Positions 8,835 to 17,655 are shown, counted from the stretch's first letter. The stretch: DNA of 42,406 nt from Mesorhizobium sp. M4B.F.Ca.ET.203.01.1.1 (GCF_004791025.1 NZ_SRUO01000027.1:1-42406), one strand, 5' to 3'. A program made the numbers and translations. Notes: generated by a model not told the origin, from the sequence alone.

Positions 8835-10013
8835 TCAATCCTTCGCGACCAGCTTGCGCGGCACGTTGGCCAGGCACTCGACGCCGGTCTCGGTGATCAG
8901 AATGGATTCGGTGATCTCCAGCCCCATCGTCTCCAGCCAGAGGCCCGTCATGAAGTGGAAGGTCATGCCGGGTTTCAGCTCGGTGCGGTCGCCGGGGCGC
9001 AGGCTCATGGTGCGCTCGCCCCAGTCCGGCGGATAGGAGATGCCGATCGGATATCCAGTGCGGTTGTCCTTGACGATGCCGTATTTCTTCAAGACGGCGA
9101 AGAAGGCGTTGGCGATGTCCTCGCATGTGTTGCCGGGCCTGGCGGCGGCAAGACCTGCCTCCATGCCTTCCAGCGTCGCCTTCTCGGCATCGAGGAAGGC
9201 CTGCGTCGGCTTGCCGAGGAAGACGGTGCGCGACAGCGGGCAATGGTAGCGGTTGTAGCAGCCGGCGATCTCGAAGAAGGTGCCCTCGCCGGCCTGCATC
9301 GGCCGGTCGTCCCAGGTCAGATGCGGCGCCGAGGCGTCGGCGCCGGACGGCAGCAGCGGCACGATCGCCGGATAGTCGCCGCCGATCCCATCGACGCCGC
9401 GCGTGCCGGCATCGTAGATCTCGGCGACCAGATCGCATTTGCGCATGCCGACCTCTATTTTGTCGACGATGCGCTGGTGCATGGCCTCGACGATGCGCGC
9501 GGCCTTGCGCATGTAGTCGATCTCGGTCGGGCTCTTCACCGCGCGCTGCCAGTTGACCAGCGCGGTGGCGTCGACGAACCGGGCGTTGGGCAGATGCTTC
9601 TGCAGCGCGGCGAAGGCGGCGGCCGAGAACCAGTAATTGTCCATCTCGACGCCGATGGTGAGCTTCTCCCAGCCGCGATCGGAAAGCACGCTGGACAAGA
9701 AGTCCATCGGGTGGCGCTCGGTCGACTGCACGTAGTGGTCGGCGTAGCCGATGATGTTGTCATGCGCGAGATAGGCGGTGCGCTTGGCGCCGTTGGCGTC
9801 CTGGCCGCGGCCGTACCAGACCGGCTCGCCTGAAGGCGGCACGATGACCGCCTGGTGGACATAGAACGACCAGCCGTCATAGCCCGTCAGCCAGGCCATG
9901 TTGGAGGGATCGCTGACGATCAGCAGATCGACCCCCTTGGCCGCCATGGCCTTCCGCGTCTTGGCGAGGCGCTCCGCATATTCGCCGCGCGTGAATTTCA
10001 AATTCGGCTGCAT
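8835..10013 (-). CDS. doeA: Ectoine hydrolase (DoeA/EutD)
   Basis: This 392-residue protein of the M24 (pita-bread) family has an N-terminal creatinase-like domain (residues about 10-150) and a C-terminal M24 fold (residues about 160-390). DoeA opens the ectoine ring in the cytoplasm to give N-acetyl-diaminobutyrate isomers. Assignment rests on family, length and the EutD motifs MAWLTGYDGWSFYVHQ and YNRYHCPLSRTVFLGKP, plus context between eutC and doeB. The start at 10013 has GAGGA before the ATG; an in-frame upstream ATG at 10082 would read through repeat sequence. The 83-base gap to eutC holds a repeat fragment. Confidence 0.94.
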   Translation of the reverse strand: MQPNLKFTRGEYAERLAKTRKAMAAKGVDLLIVSDPSNMAWLTGYDGWSFYVHQAVIVPPSGEPVWYGRGQDANGAKRTAYLAHDNIIGYADHYVQSTERHPMDFLSSVLSDRGWEKLTIGVEMDNYWFSAAAFAALQKHLPNARFVDATALVNWQRAVKSPTEIDYMRKAARIVEAMHQRIVDKIEVGMRKCDLVAEIYDAGTRGVDGIGGDYPAIVPLLPSGADASAPHLTWDDRPMQAGEGTFFEIAGCYNRYHCPLSRTVFLGKPTQAFLDAEKATLEGMEAGLAAARPGNTCEDIANAFFAVLKKYGIVKDNRTGYPIGISYPPDWGERTMSLRPGDRTELKPGMTFHFMTGLWLETMGLEITESILITETGVECLANVPRKLVAKD

Positions 10014-10039
10014 TGTTCTTGGTCCTCGTTTGTTGGGCC

Positions 10040-10083
10040 TTGCGGCCTTTTCGGAAAGCAGGTTTCCACCTTTCCGGATCACG
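10040..10083. repeat. Degenerate copy of the GAGCATGATC palindrome
   Basis: The gap between doeA and eutC contains CCTTTTCGGAAAGCAGGTTT and CCACCTTTCCGGATCA, recognisable as an eroded copy of the palindrome at 2298-2345. Confidence 0.5.
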
Positions 10084-10096
10084 CCTTGGCCAGGCC

Positions 10097-11089
10097 TCAG
10101 CTTTCGAAAATGGTCCCGGCATTGGCCGCTTGGGCGCGGTCACGGGCCAAGGTGGCGATCGCCGTGTCCTGCACGCCGGTGCCGGTGAGGTCGGCGATGG
10201 TGATGTCGCTGTCCGAGCGCCGGCCGTGCTTGTCGCCGGCGATGATCTGGCCGAGTTCGGCAACGTCGGCGTCGGCCGTCATCACCCCCGTCGCGATGGC
10301 ATGATGCAGTTCGCCGAGCCGCTTGGTTTGCCTGGCGCTGTCGGCGACATAGAGATCGGCCATGCGCAGGATCGCCGGCGCGATCTCGTTCTTGTGCTCG
10401 GCATCCGAGCCCATGGCGGTGATGTGCTGGCCGGCCACGACGAAGCCGGCCTTGATCAGCGGTTCGGTCGACGGCGTCGTGGTGACGATGACGTCGGCAC
10501 CGGCGGCCGCCTTCGCCGCGTCCGGCTCGGCGCGCACCATGATGCCGAGCTTCTCGCGCAAGCGGGCGGCGGTGGCGTCTGCCTTGGCGGCATCGCGCGC
10601 CCAGATGCGGGCTTCCGCGATCGGCCGCACCAGGCGCAGCGCCTCGAGCTGCAGTCCGGCCTGGAGGCCGGCGCCGAAGATCGCGGCGACGGCGGAGTCC
10701 GGCCGCGACAGGTGTCTGGCGGCGACCGCGCCGGCAGCGGCGGTGCGGATGTCGGTCAGATAGCCATTGTCGAGCAACAGCGCCTCGACCGCTCCGGTCT
10801 TGGCCGAGAGCAGCACCATCATGCCGCCGCCGCTGGGCAGGCCGAGCTTCGGATTGTCGAAGAAGCCGGAGCTGATCTTGACGGCGAAGCCGTCGATGCC
10901 AGGCACATAGGCGGATTTTACGTCGACCTCGCCGTGATGCTCGGGAATGTCGAGGCGCAGGATCGGCGGCATCGCCACCGGCAGCGTGGCCAGCGCGCGA
11001 AAGGCGTTCTCGACGCAGGCCACGGCATCGAGATCCAGCGCAACGATCTGGCGCAGCTCGGCCTCGGTGAGGATCATCATCCGGCTCAT
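10097..11089 (-). CDS. eutC: EutC, ornithine-cyclodeaminase-like protein of hydroxyectoine use
   Basis: This 330-residue protein is in the ornithine cyclodeaminase/mu-crystallin family. It has the substrate region (KISSGFFDNPKLGLPSGGGM) and a Rossmann NAD motif (AAIFGAGLQAGLQLEAL, residues about 135-150). In ectoine clusters EutC acts with EutA and EutB to convert 5-hydroxyectoine to ectoine; this role comes from family knowledge and context. It overlaps eutB by four bases (ATGA). It is distinct from the true ornithine cyclodeaminase at 28322-29380. Confidence 0.92.
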   Translation of the reverse strand: MSRMMILTEAELRQIVALDLDAVACVENAFRALATLPVAMPPILRLDIPEHHGEVDVKSAYVPGIDGFAVKISSGFFDNPKLGLPSGGGMMVLLSAKTGAVEALLLDNGYLTDIRTAAAGAVAARHLSRPDSAVAAIFGAGLQAGLQLEALRLVRPIAEARIWARDAAKADATAARLREKLGIMVRAEPDAAKAAAGADVIVTTTPSTEPLIKAGFVVAGQHITAMGSDAEHKNEIAPAILRMADLYVADSARQTKRLGELHHAIATGVMTADADVAELGQIIAGDKHGRRSDSDITIADLTGTGVQDTAIATLARDRAQAANAGTIFES

Positions 11090-12081
11090 GCGGCACGCTC
11101 CACGGTTGATGGCGCCTCGCCGCAGACGATTCTTCTGTGCAGCGCCATGTCGATGTTGCGGCCGGACAGGATGAGCACGGCAGGTCCGGCCGTCTTGACC
11201 TTGCCGGCAAGCAGCGCGGCGATGCCGACCGCGCCGGCGCCCTCGACGATCTCGCGCTCCTGCTCATAGGCATGACGGATGCCGGTGGCGATCTCGTCCT
11301 CGGAGAGCAGAATAACATCGTCGAGCAGGTCGCGGCACATGCCAAAGGTCAGCCGGTTGTCGAGGCCGATGCCACCGCCGAGCGAATCCGCCAGCGTCGG
11401 CAGTTCCTCCACCTCGACTGGCCGGCCGGCGTCGAGGCTCGCCTTCATCGCGGCGCCCCGCGCCATGGTGACGCCGATGACTTTAGTGTTCGGGCTGACG
11501 CCCTTGACGGCGGCGGCGACGCCCGAAGCCAGTCCGCCGCCGGACAGCGGCACCAGCACGCTTGCTGCGTCCGGCACCTGCTCGATGATCTCCAGACCGA
11601 GCGTGCCCTGGCCGGCAATGATGTCGGGGTGGTCGAAGGGCGGCAGCATGACCAGGCCCTGTTCGCCGACCAGTTTCTCGACCTCCTTCTGCGCATCATC
11701 CTGACTGTTGCCGACGATGCGGATCTCGGCGCCGAGCCGACGGATCGCGTCGAGCTTGTTGTCGGGCACCAGCCGCGACATGCAGATCACGGCGCGGATG
11801 CCGTCGAGCCGCGCCGCATGCGCCAGCGCGCGGCCGTGATTGCCGGTCGAGGCGGCGACCACGCCGCGCGTCTTATCCTCAGGGCTTAGTGAAGCGATCG
11901 CGTTCGAGGCGCCGCGCAATTTGAAGGCGCCGGTGGTCTGATGGTGTTCGAGCTTGAGGTGGACGGGGTGGCCGATGCGATCCGTAAGGCTTTGCGACTG
12001 CACGTTCGGCGTGCGCTCGACCTTGCCGGCGATGCGCTCGCGGGCGGCGCGGATGTCGGCGAGGGTGATGGCGCTCGTCAT
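11086..12081 (-). CDS. eutB: EutB, threonine-dehydratase-like PLP enzyme of hydroxyectoine use
   Basis: This 331-residue fold-type II PLP enzyme has the cofactor lysine in GAFKLRGA, the phosphate loop PLSGGGLASG and the STGNHG motif. Its resemblance is to threonine/serine dehydratases, but its setting between eutA and eutC marks it as EutB, proposed to take part in 5-hydroxyectoine to ectoine conversion. The start at 12081 sits in an ATGA overlap with eutA; an upstream in-frame ATG at 12156 is inside the eutA coding region. No C-terminal ACT domain is present. Confidence 0.92.
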   Translation of the reverse strand: MTSAITLADIRAARERIAGKVERTPNVQSQSLTDRIGHPVHLKLEHHQTTGAFKLRGASNAIASLSPEDKTRGVVAASTGNHGRALAHAARLDGIRAVICMSRLVPDNKLDAIRRLGAEIRIVGNSQDDAQKEVEKLVGEQGLVMLPPFDHPDIIAGQGTLGLEIIEQVPDAASVLVPLSGGGLASGVAAAVKGVSPNTKVIGVTMARGAAMKASLDAGRPVEVEELPTLADSLGGGIGLDNRLTFGMCRDLLDDVILLSEDEIATGIRHAYEQEREIVEGAGAVGIAALLAGKVKTAGPAVLILSGRNIDMALHRRIVCGEAPSTVERAA

Positions 12082-12857
12082 GATTGGCTCAGCGACTTCG
12101 TCATCAGCCGGCCGAACTGAGGCCGCGCCGTGTCGTCGCCACACAGCCGCAGGCAATTCCAGGCCGTGGCCTGGTTGCTGGTGACGACCGGGCGGCCGAT
12201 CGCCTGCTCCATGCCGGCGACCGCGAGCGCCGAGCGCAGCGCGGTGCAGGACACGAACAGCGCATCAGCCTCGGCATCGGTTGCCTTGCCGGCCAGTTCG
12301 ACGAGCGCGGCCGGCGGGATGCGCGCCATCTCACGGTCGTCCTCGAAGCCGAGGCAGGTGAAGCTCACGATCTCGAAGCCGCGCTCGGCGAAATAGGCCG
12401 CCATCGGCCGGCTGGTCTCGACCGTGTAGGGGGTGAGGATGCTGATCCGTCTCGCGCCCAGCGCCTTCAGCCCGTCGACGCCGGCCATCGGCGGCGTCAC
12501 CACGGCAACGCCGGGCCTGGCGGCCCGTATCGCCGCCTCGATCTCGGCGTCGCCGATCACCACCGAGGCCGAGGTGCAGGAATAGCAGATGGCGTCGAGC
12601 GGCTCGTCCGGCAGGATGAGCGCGGCGGCGGCCTCAAGCTCAGGCTGCATCCTGCGCAGATTCTCCGGCGTGGTCGGGTTCTTGTAGGGGATGCGGGCGA
12701 CATAGACGCCGATCCGCTCGCTCGCCACCATGCGGCGGAAATCCGGCTCGCTGGTGTGGTCGGTGGCAAGGATGATCAGGCCGACGCGCTTTTCCAGCGG
12801 GCGCGCATCGAGGGCCGGCCTTGTCGGCAACAGCCTGATTTCGGGCAGCGGTTGCAT
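12078..12857 (-). CDS. eutA: EutA, aspartate/glutamate-racemase-superfamily protein
   Basis: This 259-residue protein of the Asp/Glu racemase and arylmalonate decarboxylase superfamily has both cysteine motifs expected of that fold: ICYSCTSASVV (first catalytic Cys) and ALFVSCTALRSA (second). It would help convert 5-hydroxyectoine to ectoine with EutB and EutC. The start at 12857 follows AAAGGTAG; the longer frame to 13598 is a shadow of ehuD. It lies five bases downstream of ehuD and overlaps eutB by four. Confidence 0.92.
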   Translation of the reverse strand: MQPLPEIRLLPTRPALDARPLEKRVGLIILATDHTSEPDFRRMVASERIGVYVARIPYKNPTTPENLRRMQPELEAAAALILPDEPLDAICYSCTSASVVIGDAEIEAAIRAARPGVAVVTPPMAGVDGLKALGARRISILTPYTVETSRPMAAYFAERGFEIVSFTCLGFEDDREMARIPPAALVELAGKATDAEADALFVSCTALRSALAVAGMEQAIGRPVVTSNQATAWNCLRLCGDDTARPQFGRLMTKSLSQS

Positions 12858-12862
12858 CAAAA

Positions 12863-13522
12863 CTACCTTTCGATCTTGCCGTAGCGGTGTTCCAGCCAGC
12901 GCAGCAGCACGACCGAGAAAAGGCTGATGATCAGGAAGAAGGCGCCGACCAGCGTCATCGGCTCGACGTAGCGGTAATAGGTGTTGGCGACGCTCTTGGC
13001 TTGGTTCATCAGCTCCAGCACGGTGATCGCCGAGAGCAGCGGCGTCTCCTTGAACATGGCGATGAAGTAATTGGCCAGGGCCGGGATCATCGGCGGGATC
13101 GCCTGCGGCAGGATGATGTGCGTCCAGGTCTGGCCGGCGCCGAGATTGCAGGCCTTGGCGGCTTCCCACTGGCCGCGCGGCACGTTGTCGATGCCGGCGC
13201 GGTAGACCTCTGCCGTGTAGGTGCCGTAGTGCAAGCCGAGCCCGATGACGCCAGCCACCAGCGGCGGCAACAGGATGCCGAAGTCGGGCAGCACGTAGAA
13301 GATGAAATAGAGCTGCACCAGCAGCGGCGTGCCGCGGATGAATTCGGCGAGGAAGCCGACGGTGCGCGACACGGCCCGGTTCTCCGAACGCCGCGCCAGC
13401 GCGATGGCCAGGCCGACGATCGCCGCCAGCACCGAGCCGAGCAGCGTCGCCAGGATGGTGATCTTCACCCCCTGGATCAGCGTCGGCAGGATCTCCCTGA
13501 CGAAATTCCAATCCCAGTCCAT
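12863..13522 (-). CDS. ehuD: Ectoine/hydroxyectoine ABC permease EhuD
   Basis: This 219-residue inner-membrane permease of the polar amino acid (HisMQ/GlnP) family has about five hydrophobic segments and the EAA loop EAAKACNLGAGQTWTHIILP. The N-terminal signature LPTLIQGVKITILATLLGSV is typical. The start codon shares one base with the ehuC stop (TGATG), so the two permeases are probably co-translated and form a heterodimer. Confidence 0.93.
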   Translation of the reverse strand: MDWDWNFVREILPTLIQGVKITILATLLGSVLAAIVGLAIALARRSENRAVSRTVGFLAEFIRGTPLLVQLYFIFYVLPDFGILLPPLVAGVIGLGLHYGTYTAEVYRAGIDNVPRGQWEAAKACNLGAGQTWTHIILPQAIPPMIPALANYFIAMFKETPLLSAITVLELMNQAKSVANTYYRYVEPMTLVGAFFLIISLFSVVLLRWLEHRYGKIER

Positions 13523-14181
13523 CAGACGCGCACTCCGTCGATGCCGCGCGCCATGCGGCGTTCCAGCGAGCGCACGCCCCAGGAGATGACCAGCGCAAGC
13601 ACGAAATAGATGACCAGGATGGTGGTGAATGGCATCAGCGTGTTGCCGGTCTGCGAGCGCACCACCTGCGCCTGGAAGGTGAGATCGGCGAGCGAGATCA
13701 GCGAGACCACCGAGGTCGCCTTGAGCAGTTCGATGGCGTTGTTGCCGAAGGTCGGCAGCATGACCAGCAGCGCCTGCGGCAGGATGACATGGCGCATGCC
13801 TTGCCAGCGGCCGAGATTGAGCGCGATGCAGGCCTCGTACTGCTCGCGGCCGATCGACTGGATGGCGCCGCGCACAACTTCCGCCGCATAGGCGCCGACA
13901 TTCAGGCCCAGCGCCAGCACGCCGGCCTGCAGCGGCGTCAGCGAAATGCCGGCAAGGGGCAGCACGAAGTAGGCCCAGAACAGCTGCACGAAGATCGAGG
14001 TGCCGCGGAAGAACTCGATATAGGCGGTGGCCAACGCGCGCACGATGAAGAAGCGCGGCAGCCGCCCCATGCCGGCCAGGAAGGCCATGATCAGCGCCAG
14101 CACCGACCCCATCAGCGTCAGCTCGATGGTGACAAGCGCTCCCTGCAATATCAGGCCGAGATAGCCGGACCACTGGGTCAT
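13522..14181 (-). CDS. ehuC: Ectoine/hydroxyectoine ABC permease EhuC
   Basis: This 219-residue permease is the partner of EhuD, with the family start LGLILQGALVTIELTLMGSV and EAA loop EACIALNLGRWQGMRHVILP. The start at 14181 (MTQWSGYLG) is chosen because the 28-residue upstream extension (to 14265) reads through a palindromic repeat. The ribosome site is modest (GGAAC). A 165-base repeat-bearing gap separates it from ehuB. Confidence 0.92.
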   Translation of the reverse strand: MTQWSGYLGLILQGALVTIELTLMGSVLALIMAFLAGMGRLPRFFIVRALATAYIEFFRGTSIFVQLFWAYFVLPLAGISLTPLQAGVLALGLNVGAYAAEVVRGAIQSIGREQYEACIALNLGRWQGMRHVILPQALLVMLPTFGNNAIELLKATSVVSLISLADLTFQAQVVRSQTGNTLMPFTTILVIYFVLALVISWGVRSLERRMARGIDGVRV

Positions 14182-14209
14182 CTGGGTTCCAACGTTGGCG
14201 GTTAGCTTT

Positions 14210-14335
14210 CTTCTCCCCGTTCTACGGGGAGAAGATGCCGGCAGGCAGATGAGGGGCGGAGCCACCTTCTGATATCTTGGCGCTGCCCCTCATCCGGCCC
14301 TTCGGGCCACCTTCTCCCCGTGAACGGGGAGAAGG
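14210..14335. repeat. Mosaic palindromic element (RIME-like) between ehuB and ehuC
   Basis: Two hairpin arms (CTTCTCCCCG-TTCTA-CGGGGAGAAG and CTTCTCCCCG-TGAA-CGGGGAGAAG) are joined by GATGAGGGGCGGAGCC and GGCGCTGCCCCTCATC. It belongs to the same family as 5329-5504. It lies in the same place relative to the binding-protein gene as in the sugar operon, between binding protein and first permease. Confidence 0.85.
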
Positions 14336-14346
14336 AAGAAAGCGCC

Positions 14347-15198
14347 CTACTTCGCCGCGCAGAGCTTTTCGCGCGTCGTCGACATCGCGGCGGCGGCCGA
14401 GAAGCCGTAGGGCTCGATGATCTTGGCGAACTCGCCCGACTTCTTCAGCTTGGCGAGCTCGACATCGTAGGCATCGCGCAGCGCCTCGTCGCCCTTCTTG
14501 AAGGCGGCGCCGTCGCAATAGACCGGCGCGCCCATCACCGGGGCGATGACTTCGAGGTTCGGGTCGTTGGCCTTCTTGACCAGGTCGTTGATCGACAGAA
14601 CGGGGAGCGAATAGGCGTCGATGCGGCCATCCTGCAGCATCTTCAGGCCGCTCTGGCCGTCCGGCACGACGATGACGCGATCGCGCGGCACGCCGGCATT
14701 GAGCGCCAGCTTCTCCTCGGTGCCGCCGCCCGGCGCGCCGATGGTGGCGGAGCTATCCTTGGCGACGTCCTCATAGCTCTTGAAACCCTTCGGATTGCCC
14801 TTCTTGACCAGCATCGCCTCGGCGTCGCAGAGCACCGGCTCGGAATAGGCGACCGCGGCGCAGCGCTCCGGCTTCATGAACAGGCCGGCGGTGACGACGT
14901 CGAAGCGGCCGGCCTGCAGGCCGGGGATCATGGCGCCATATTCGGAGATCGAGGCGACGATGTCATTGACACCCAGGCGCTTGAAGATCTCGCGCGCCAC
15001 GTCGGGCGCGGCGCCCGAGACCTTGCCGTCGGCGGCGACCGCCGTGTAGGGCGGTTCGTTGGCGATGGCGACGCGGGCGAAGCCCTGCCCCTTCAATTGC
15101 TCGAGCTTGGCGTCGTCGGCCGAGCGCGCGCCGGAGGCAAGCAGCATCGTGGTCACCGCGAGGCCGGCGACGCCGGCCAGAATGGCAAGTTTCTTCAT
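14347..15198 (-). CDS. ehuB: Ectoine/hydroxyectoine-binding protein EhuB
   Basis: This 283-residue periplasmic binding protein (family 3) has a signal peptide, MKKLAILAGVAGLAVTTMLL, followed by an ASGARSA cleavage region. Ligand residues known from the Sinorhizobium EhuB structure can be placed by spacing: Glu21 and position 24 fall in NEPPY, Tyr60 in SEYGAMIPG, and Phe80 and Arg85 in LFMKPERC. Position 24 is Tyr here rather than Phe. The start at 15198 has AAGGAG about 11 bases upstream. It is the second gene of the import operon, after ehuA and before ehuC. Confidence 0.94.
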   Translation of the reverse strand: MKKLAILAGVAGLAVTTMLLASGARSADDAKLEQLKGQGFARVAIANEPPYTAVAADGKVSGAAPDVAREIFKRLGVNDIVASISEYGAMIPGLQAGRFDVVTAGLFMKPERCAAVAYSEPVLCDAEAMLVKKGNPKGFKSYEDVAKDSSATIGAPGGGTEEKLALNAGVPRDRVIVVPDGQSGLKMLQDGRIDAYSLPVLSINDLVKKANDPNLEVIAPVMGAPVYCDGAAFKKGDEALRDAYDVELAKLKKSGEFAKIIEPYGFSAAAAMSTTREKLCAAK

Positions 15199-15240
15199 TG
15201 TTCCCAACTCCTTGTTGTTATCCTGGTTTGCGTTGTTTCA

Positions 15241-15337
15241 GGACGACTGCGTCGCCCGTCTAGGATGGTCTCGTCGCTTCGGGCTTCGTCGCCCGCGGGA
15301 CGACTTCGTCGCTCGCGGGACGACTTCGTCGCCCGTT
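15241..15337. repeat. Repeated GGACGACTTCGTCG hairpin units between ehuA and ehuB
   Basis: Units of about 20 bases, GGACGACTTCGTCGCYCG, occur at 15298-15317 and 15318-15337 in tandem, with a variant (GGACGACTGCGTCGCCCG) at 15241-15258. Each unit holds a small inverted repeat (CGAC-TTC-GTCG). In the mRNA they would lie in the leader of ehuB. Confidence 0.65.
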
Positions 15338-16121
15338 AGACGCGGTGTCCGGCCGCGATGATCTTTTTCAGGAAGCCTTGCGTGCGCTCCTGCTTGGGGT
15401 GGCGGAAAATCTCGTCGGGCTTGCCTTCCTCGACGATGCGGCCGCGGTCGAAGAACAGCACGCGATCGGCGAAATCGTGGGCGAAGCCCATCTCGTGGGT
15501 GACGAGCAGCATCGTCATGTCGGTCTCGGCGGCGAGCTTGCGCATGACGTTAAGCACCTCCTCGACCAGCTCCGGGTCGAGCGCCGAGGTGACCTCGTCG
15601 AACAGCATGATCTTCGGCGACAAAGCGAGTGCCCGGGCGATCGCCACGCGCTGCTTCTGGCCGCCGGAAAGCTGCGCCGGCATCGCCTTGGCCTTGTCGG
15701 CCATGCCGACCATGTCGAGCAGTTCCATCGCCCGCTTTTCGGCTGCGGCGCGCGCCACGCCCTTGGTCAGCATCGGCGCCAGCGTCACGTTGTCCATGAC
15801 GCATTTGTGCGGAAACAGATTGAACAGCTGGAAGACCATGCCGATCTTCTGGCGCATTTTCGCCAGATGGCGCTCGTCGGCGGGCAGGAGCTGGCCGTTG
15901 CGCTCCATGTGGTAGAGATGCTCGCCATCGACCTGGATGTGACCGCCGTCGATCTTCTCCAGCGTCATCAGGATGCGCAGGATCGTCGTCTTGCCGGAGC
16001 CGGACGGGCCGATCAGCGCCAGCTTCTCGCCGGGCATGACCTGCATCGACAGGCCGTCCAGCACCTTGAAGGCGCCGAAGCTTTTGGAAATGGCGTCGAC
16101 CTTGATGATGGGCGCGGGCAA
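15336..16121 (-). CDS. ehuA: Ectoine/hydroxyectoine ABC ATP-binding protein EhuA
   Basis: This 261-residue ATPase of the polar amino acid type has Walker A GPSGSGKTT at residues 38-46, Q-loop VFQLFNLFPH, signature LSGGQKQR, Walker B IMLFDEVTSALDPE and switch LVTHE. No ATG is available near the N-terminus. A TTG start at 16121 is supported by an in-frame TGA immediately before it and GGGGAA nearby. It is the first import gene, 136 bases downstream of enuR. The mRNA may start at its own promoter or read through from enuR. Confidence 0.92.
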   Translation of the reverse strand: MPAPIIKVDAISKSFGAFKVLDGLSMQVMPGEKLALIGPSGSGKTTILRILMTLEKIDGGHIQVDGEHLYHMERNGQLLPADERHLAKMRQKIGMVFQLFNLFPHKCVMDNVTLAPMLTKGVARAAAEKRAMELLDMVGMADKAKAMPAQLSGGQKQRVAIARALALSPKIMLFDEVTSALDPELVEEVLNVMRKLAAETDMTMLLVTHEMGFAHDFADRVLFFDRGRIVEEGKPDEIFRHPKQERTQGFLKKIIAAGHRV

Positions 16122-16171
16122 TCAATTTCCCCGTTCTGGAGAAGCCTATGCCCTTAACGATGCGGAACGCG

Positions 16172-16216
16172 CTAAATCATGTCAATTAGGAAAATAATAT
16201 CATGACAATATTTCCG
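16172..16216 (-). promoter_or_regulatory. AT-rich control region upstream of ehuA with TGTCA/TGACA dyad
   Basis: The 16122-16257 gap between enuR and ehuA holds the most AT-rich stretch of the island. Read on the minus strand it contains TTGTCA and TTGACA hexamers that could serve as -35 elements. The arms TGTCA (16180-16184) and TGACA (16203-16207) form a spaced dyad. A promoter and operator for ehuA, probably answering to EnuR, is inferred. Confidence 0.45.
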
Positions 16217-16257
16217 ACGCGGCACAATTTCAGGGCAATCTGAACTCCGCTTGTGCA

Positions 16258-17643
16258 TCAGATGGCGAGCAGGAGATGCTCCGGATCGCCAAGCAGCAGC
16301 TTGGCGACAACGCTCAAGCCGGCGCGCAGTTCCGCCTCGGCGGTCGAACCCAGCGAAATGCGCACCGCGGGATGCCAGGATGCCTCGGCGATGCGGAAAG
16401 AGCTGCCGGGCGCGATCGCCACGCCGCGCAGGCGGGCCTGCGACACAAAACTCTCCTCGGCGCGGTCGCCGGGAAGCTCGAGCCACAGGTGCAGCCCGTC
16501 GCGGTGGACGCGGTAGTCGATGCCGGCCAGCACCTCCGCGGCGATGTCCTGGCGCCGCCTGAGCGCGGCGCGCTGCCAGTGGACCAGCTCCATCGCCGTG
16601 CCGTCGGTGACCCAGCGCGTGGCGATCTCGGCCACCATCGGCGTCGCCATCCAGTTCGAGACGAGGTGACGGTTGGCCACCGCCGCGACATAGCGGTCGG
16701 GCGCGGCGAGGTAGCCGATGCGCAGGCCGGGCACGGTGATCTTGGTGAAGGAGGTGACGTAGAGCGTGCGCTCCGGCGCGAAGGCGGCGACCGGCGGCGG
16801 CCGGTCCTCGACCAGCGGGCCGAGCACGTCGTTCTCGATGATGGCGATGTCGTGCTTGCGCGCCACGGCCGCGATCTCCTCGCGCCGCCTGGCATCCATC
16901 AGCGTCGCCGTCGGGTTGATCACCGAGGGCTGCACGAAGACGGCGCGGATGTCGGAGTGCCGGCAGGCCTCATCGAGCGCCTGCGGGATCAGCCCGTTCT
17001 CGTCGATCGGCAGGCCTTCGAGGTTGAAGCCGAGATAGCGGGCGAGCGGCACCAGCGTGTGGTGGCCGATGGCCTCGGTGGCGACCGTCGAGCCGGGGGG
17101 CGCCACGCTCATCAGCGCCACCGTCATGCCGGCGGTGGCGCCGTTGGTCAGGCTGATGTTCTGCGGCGAGGCGTCGAGGCCGCAAAGCCGCAGCCATTCG
17201 ACCGCCACGGCGCGGTGGCGCGGAAACACCATGTTCGGGCGGAAGGACAGTGCCGAGCTCGACAGGAGGTTTTCGGCGAGCCAGCCCAGCGCCTGCTTCA
17301 GCCGCTCCAGATGCATCGGCTCGCAGACCGGCTTCAGGATCGAGAGGTCGATGACCTCACCCAGGCGCTCGGGAATGTAAGGCGGATCCTCCTCGCGGCG
17401 CTGCGTCTGGACGAAGCTGCCTCGGCCGATCTCGCCGGAAATCAGGCCGCGCCGGATCAGTTCCTCATAGGCGCGGCTCACCGTCTGCACCGACAAATTC
17501 AGGTCCTCGGCGAGCCTGCGGTGCGTCGGCAGCCGGGCGCCATTGGCGAGCCGCCCGTCATGGATGGCGCGGGCGAACTGGTCGGCCAGCGACTGGTAGG
17601 CCGGGCGGCGAATGAGGGTGGGATCTGGCTGCCACAATGTCAT
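16258..17643 (-). CDS. enuR: EnuR, MocR/GntR-type regulator of ectoine use
   Basis: This 461-residue regulator has an N-terminal GntR winged helix (residues about 12-80, RRLAEDLNLSVQTVSRAYEE) and a C-terminal aminotransferase-like domain. The PLP-binding lysine is K301 in TSFTKITVPGLRIGY, matching the position of Lys302 in characterised EnuR. In other bacteria EnuR represses ectoine import and degradation genes and is relieved by N-alpha-acetyl-diaminobutyrate or diaminobutyrate bound through PLP. Here it is placed upstream of ehuA on the same strand and divergent from doeX, as expected for an ectoine cluster. Confidence 0.92.
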   Translation of the reverse strand: MTLWQPDPTLIRRPAYQSLADQFARAIHDGRLANGARLPTHRRLAEDLNLSVQTVSRAYEELIRRGLISGEIGRGSFVQTQRREEDPPYIPERLGEVIDLSILKPVCEPMHLERLKQALGWLAENLLSSSALSFRPNMVFPRHRAVAVEWLRLCGLDASPQNISLTNGATAGMTVALMSVAPPGSTVATEAIGHHTLVPLARYLGFNLEGLPIDENGLIPQALDEACRHSDIRAVFVQPSVINPTATLMDARRREEIAAVARKHDIAIIENDVLGPLVEDRPPPVAAFAPERTLYVTSFTKITVPGLRIGYLAAPDRYVAAVANRHLVSNWMATPMVAEIATRWVTDGTAMELVHWQRAALRRRQDIAAEVLAGIDYRVHRDGLHLWLELPGDRAEESFVSQARLRGVAIAPGSSFRIAEASWHPAVRISLGSTAEAELRAGLSVVAKLLLGDPEHLLLAI

Positions 17644-17655
17644 GACTTATTAGAG

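Noticed and set aside
15241..15337. Possible CRISPR array
   Set aside because: Units are adjacent with no spacer-like unique sequence and only two or three copies, so they are short tandem hairpins.
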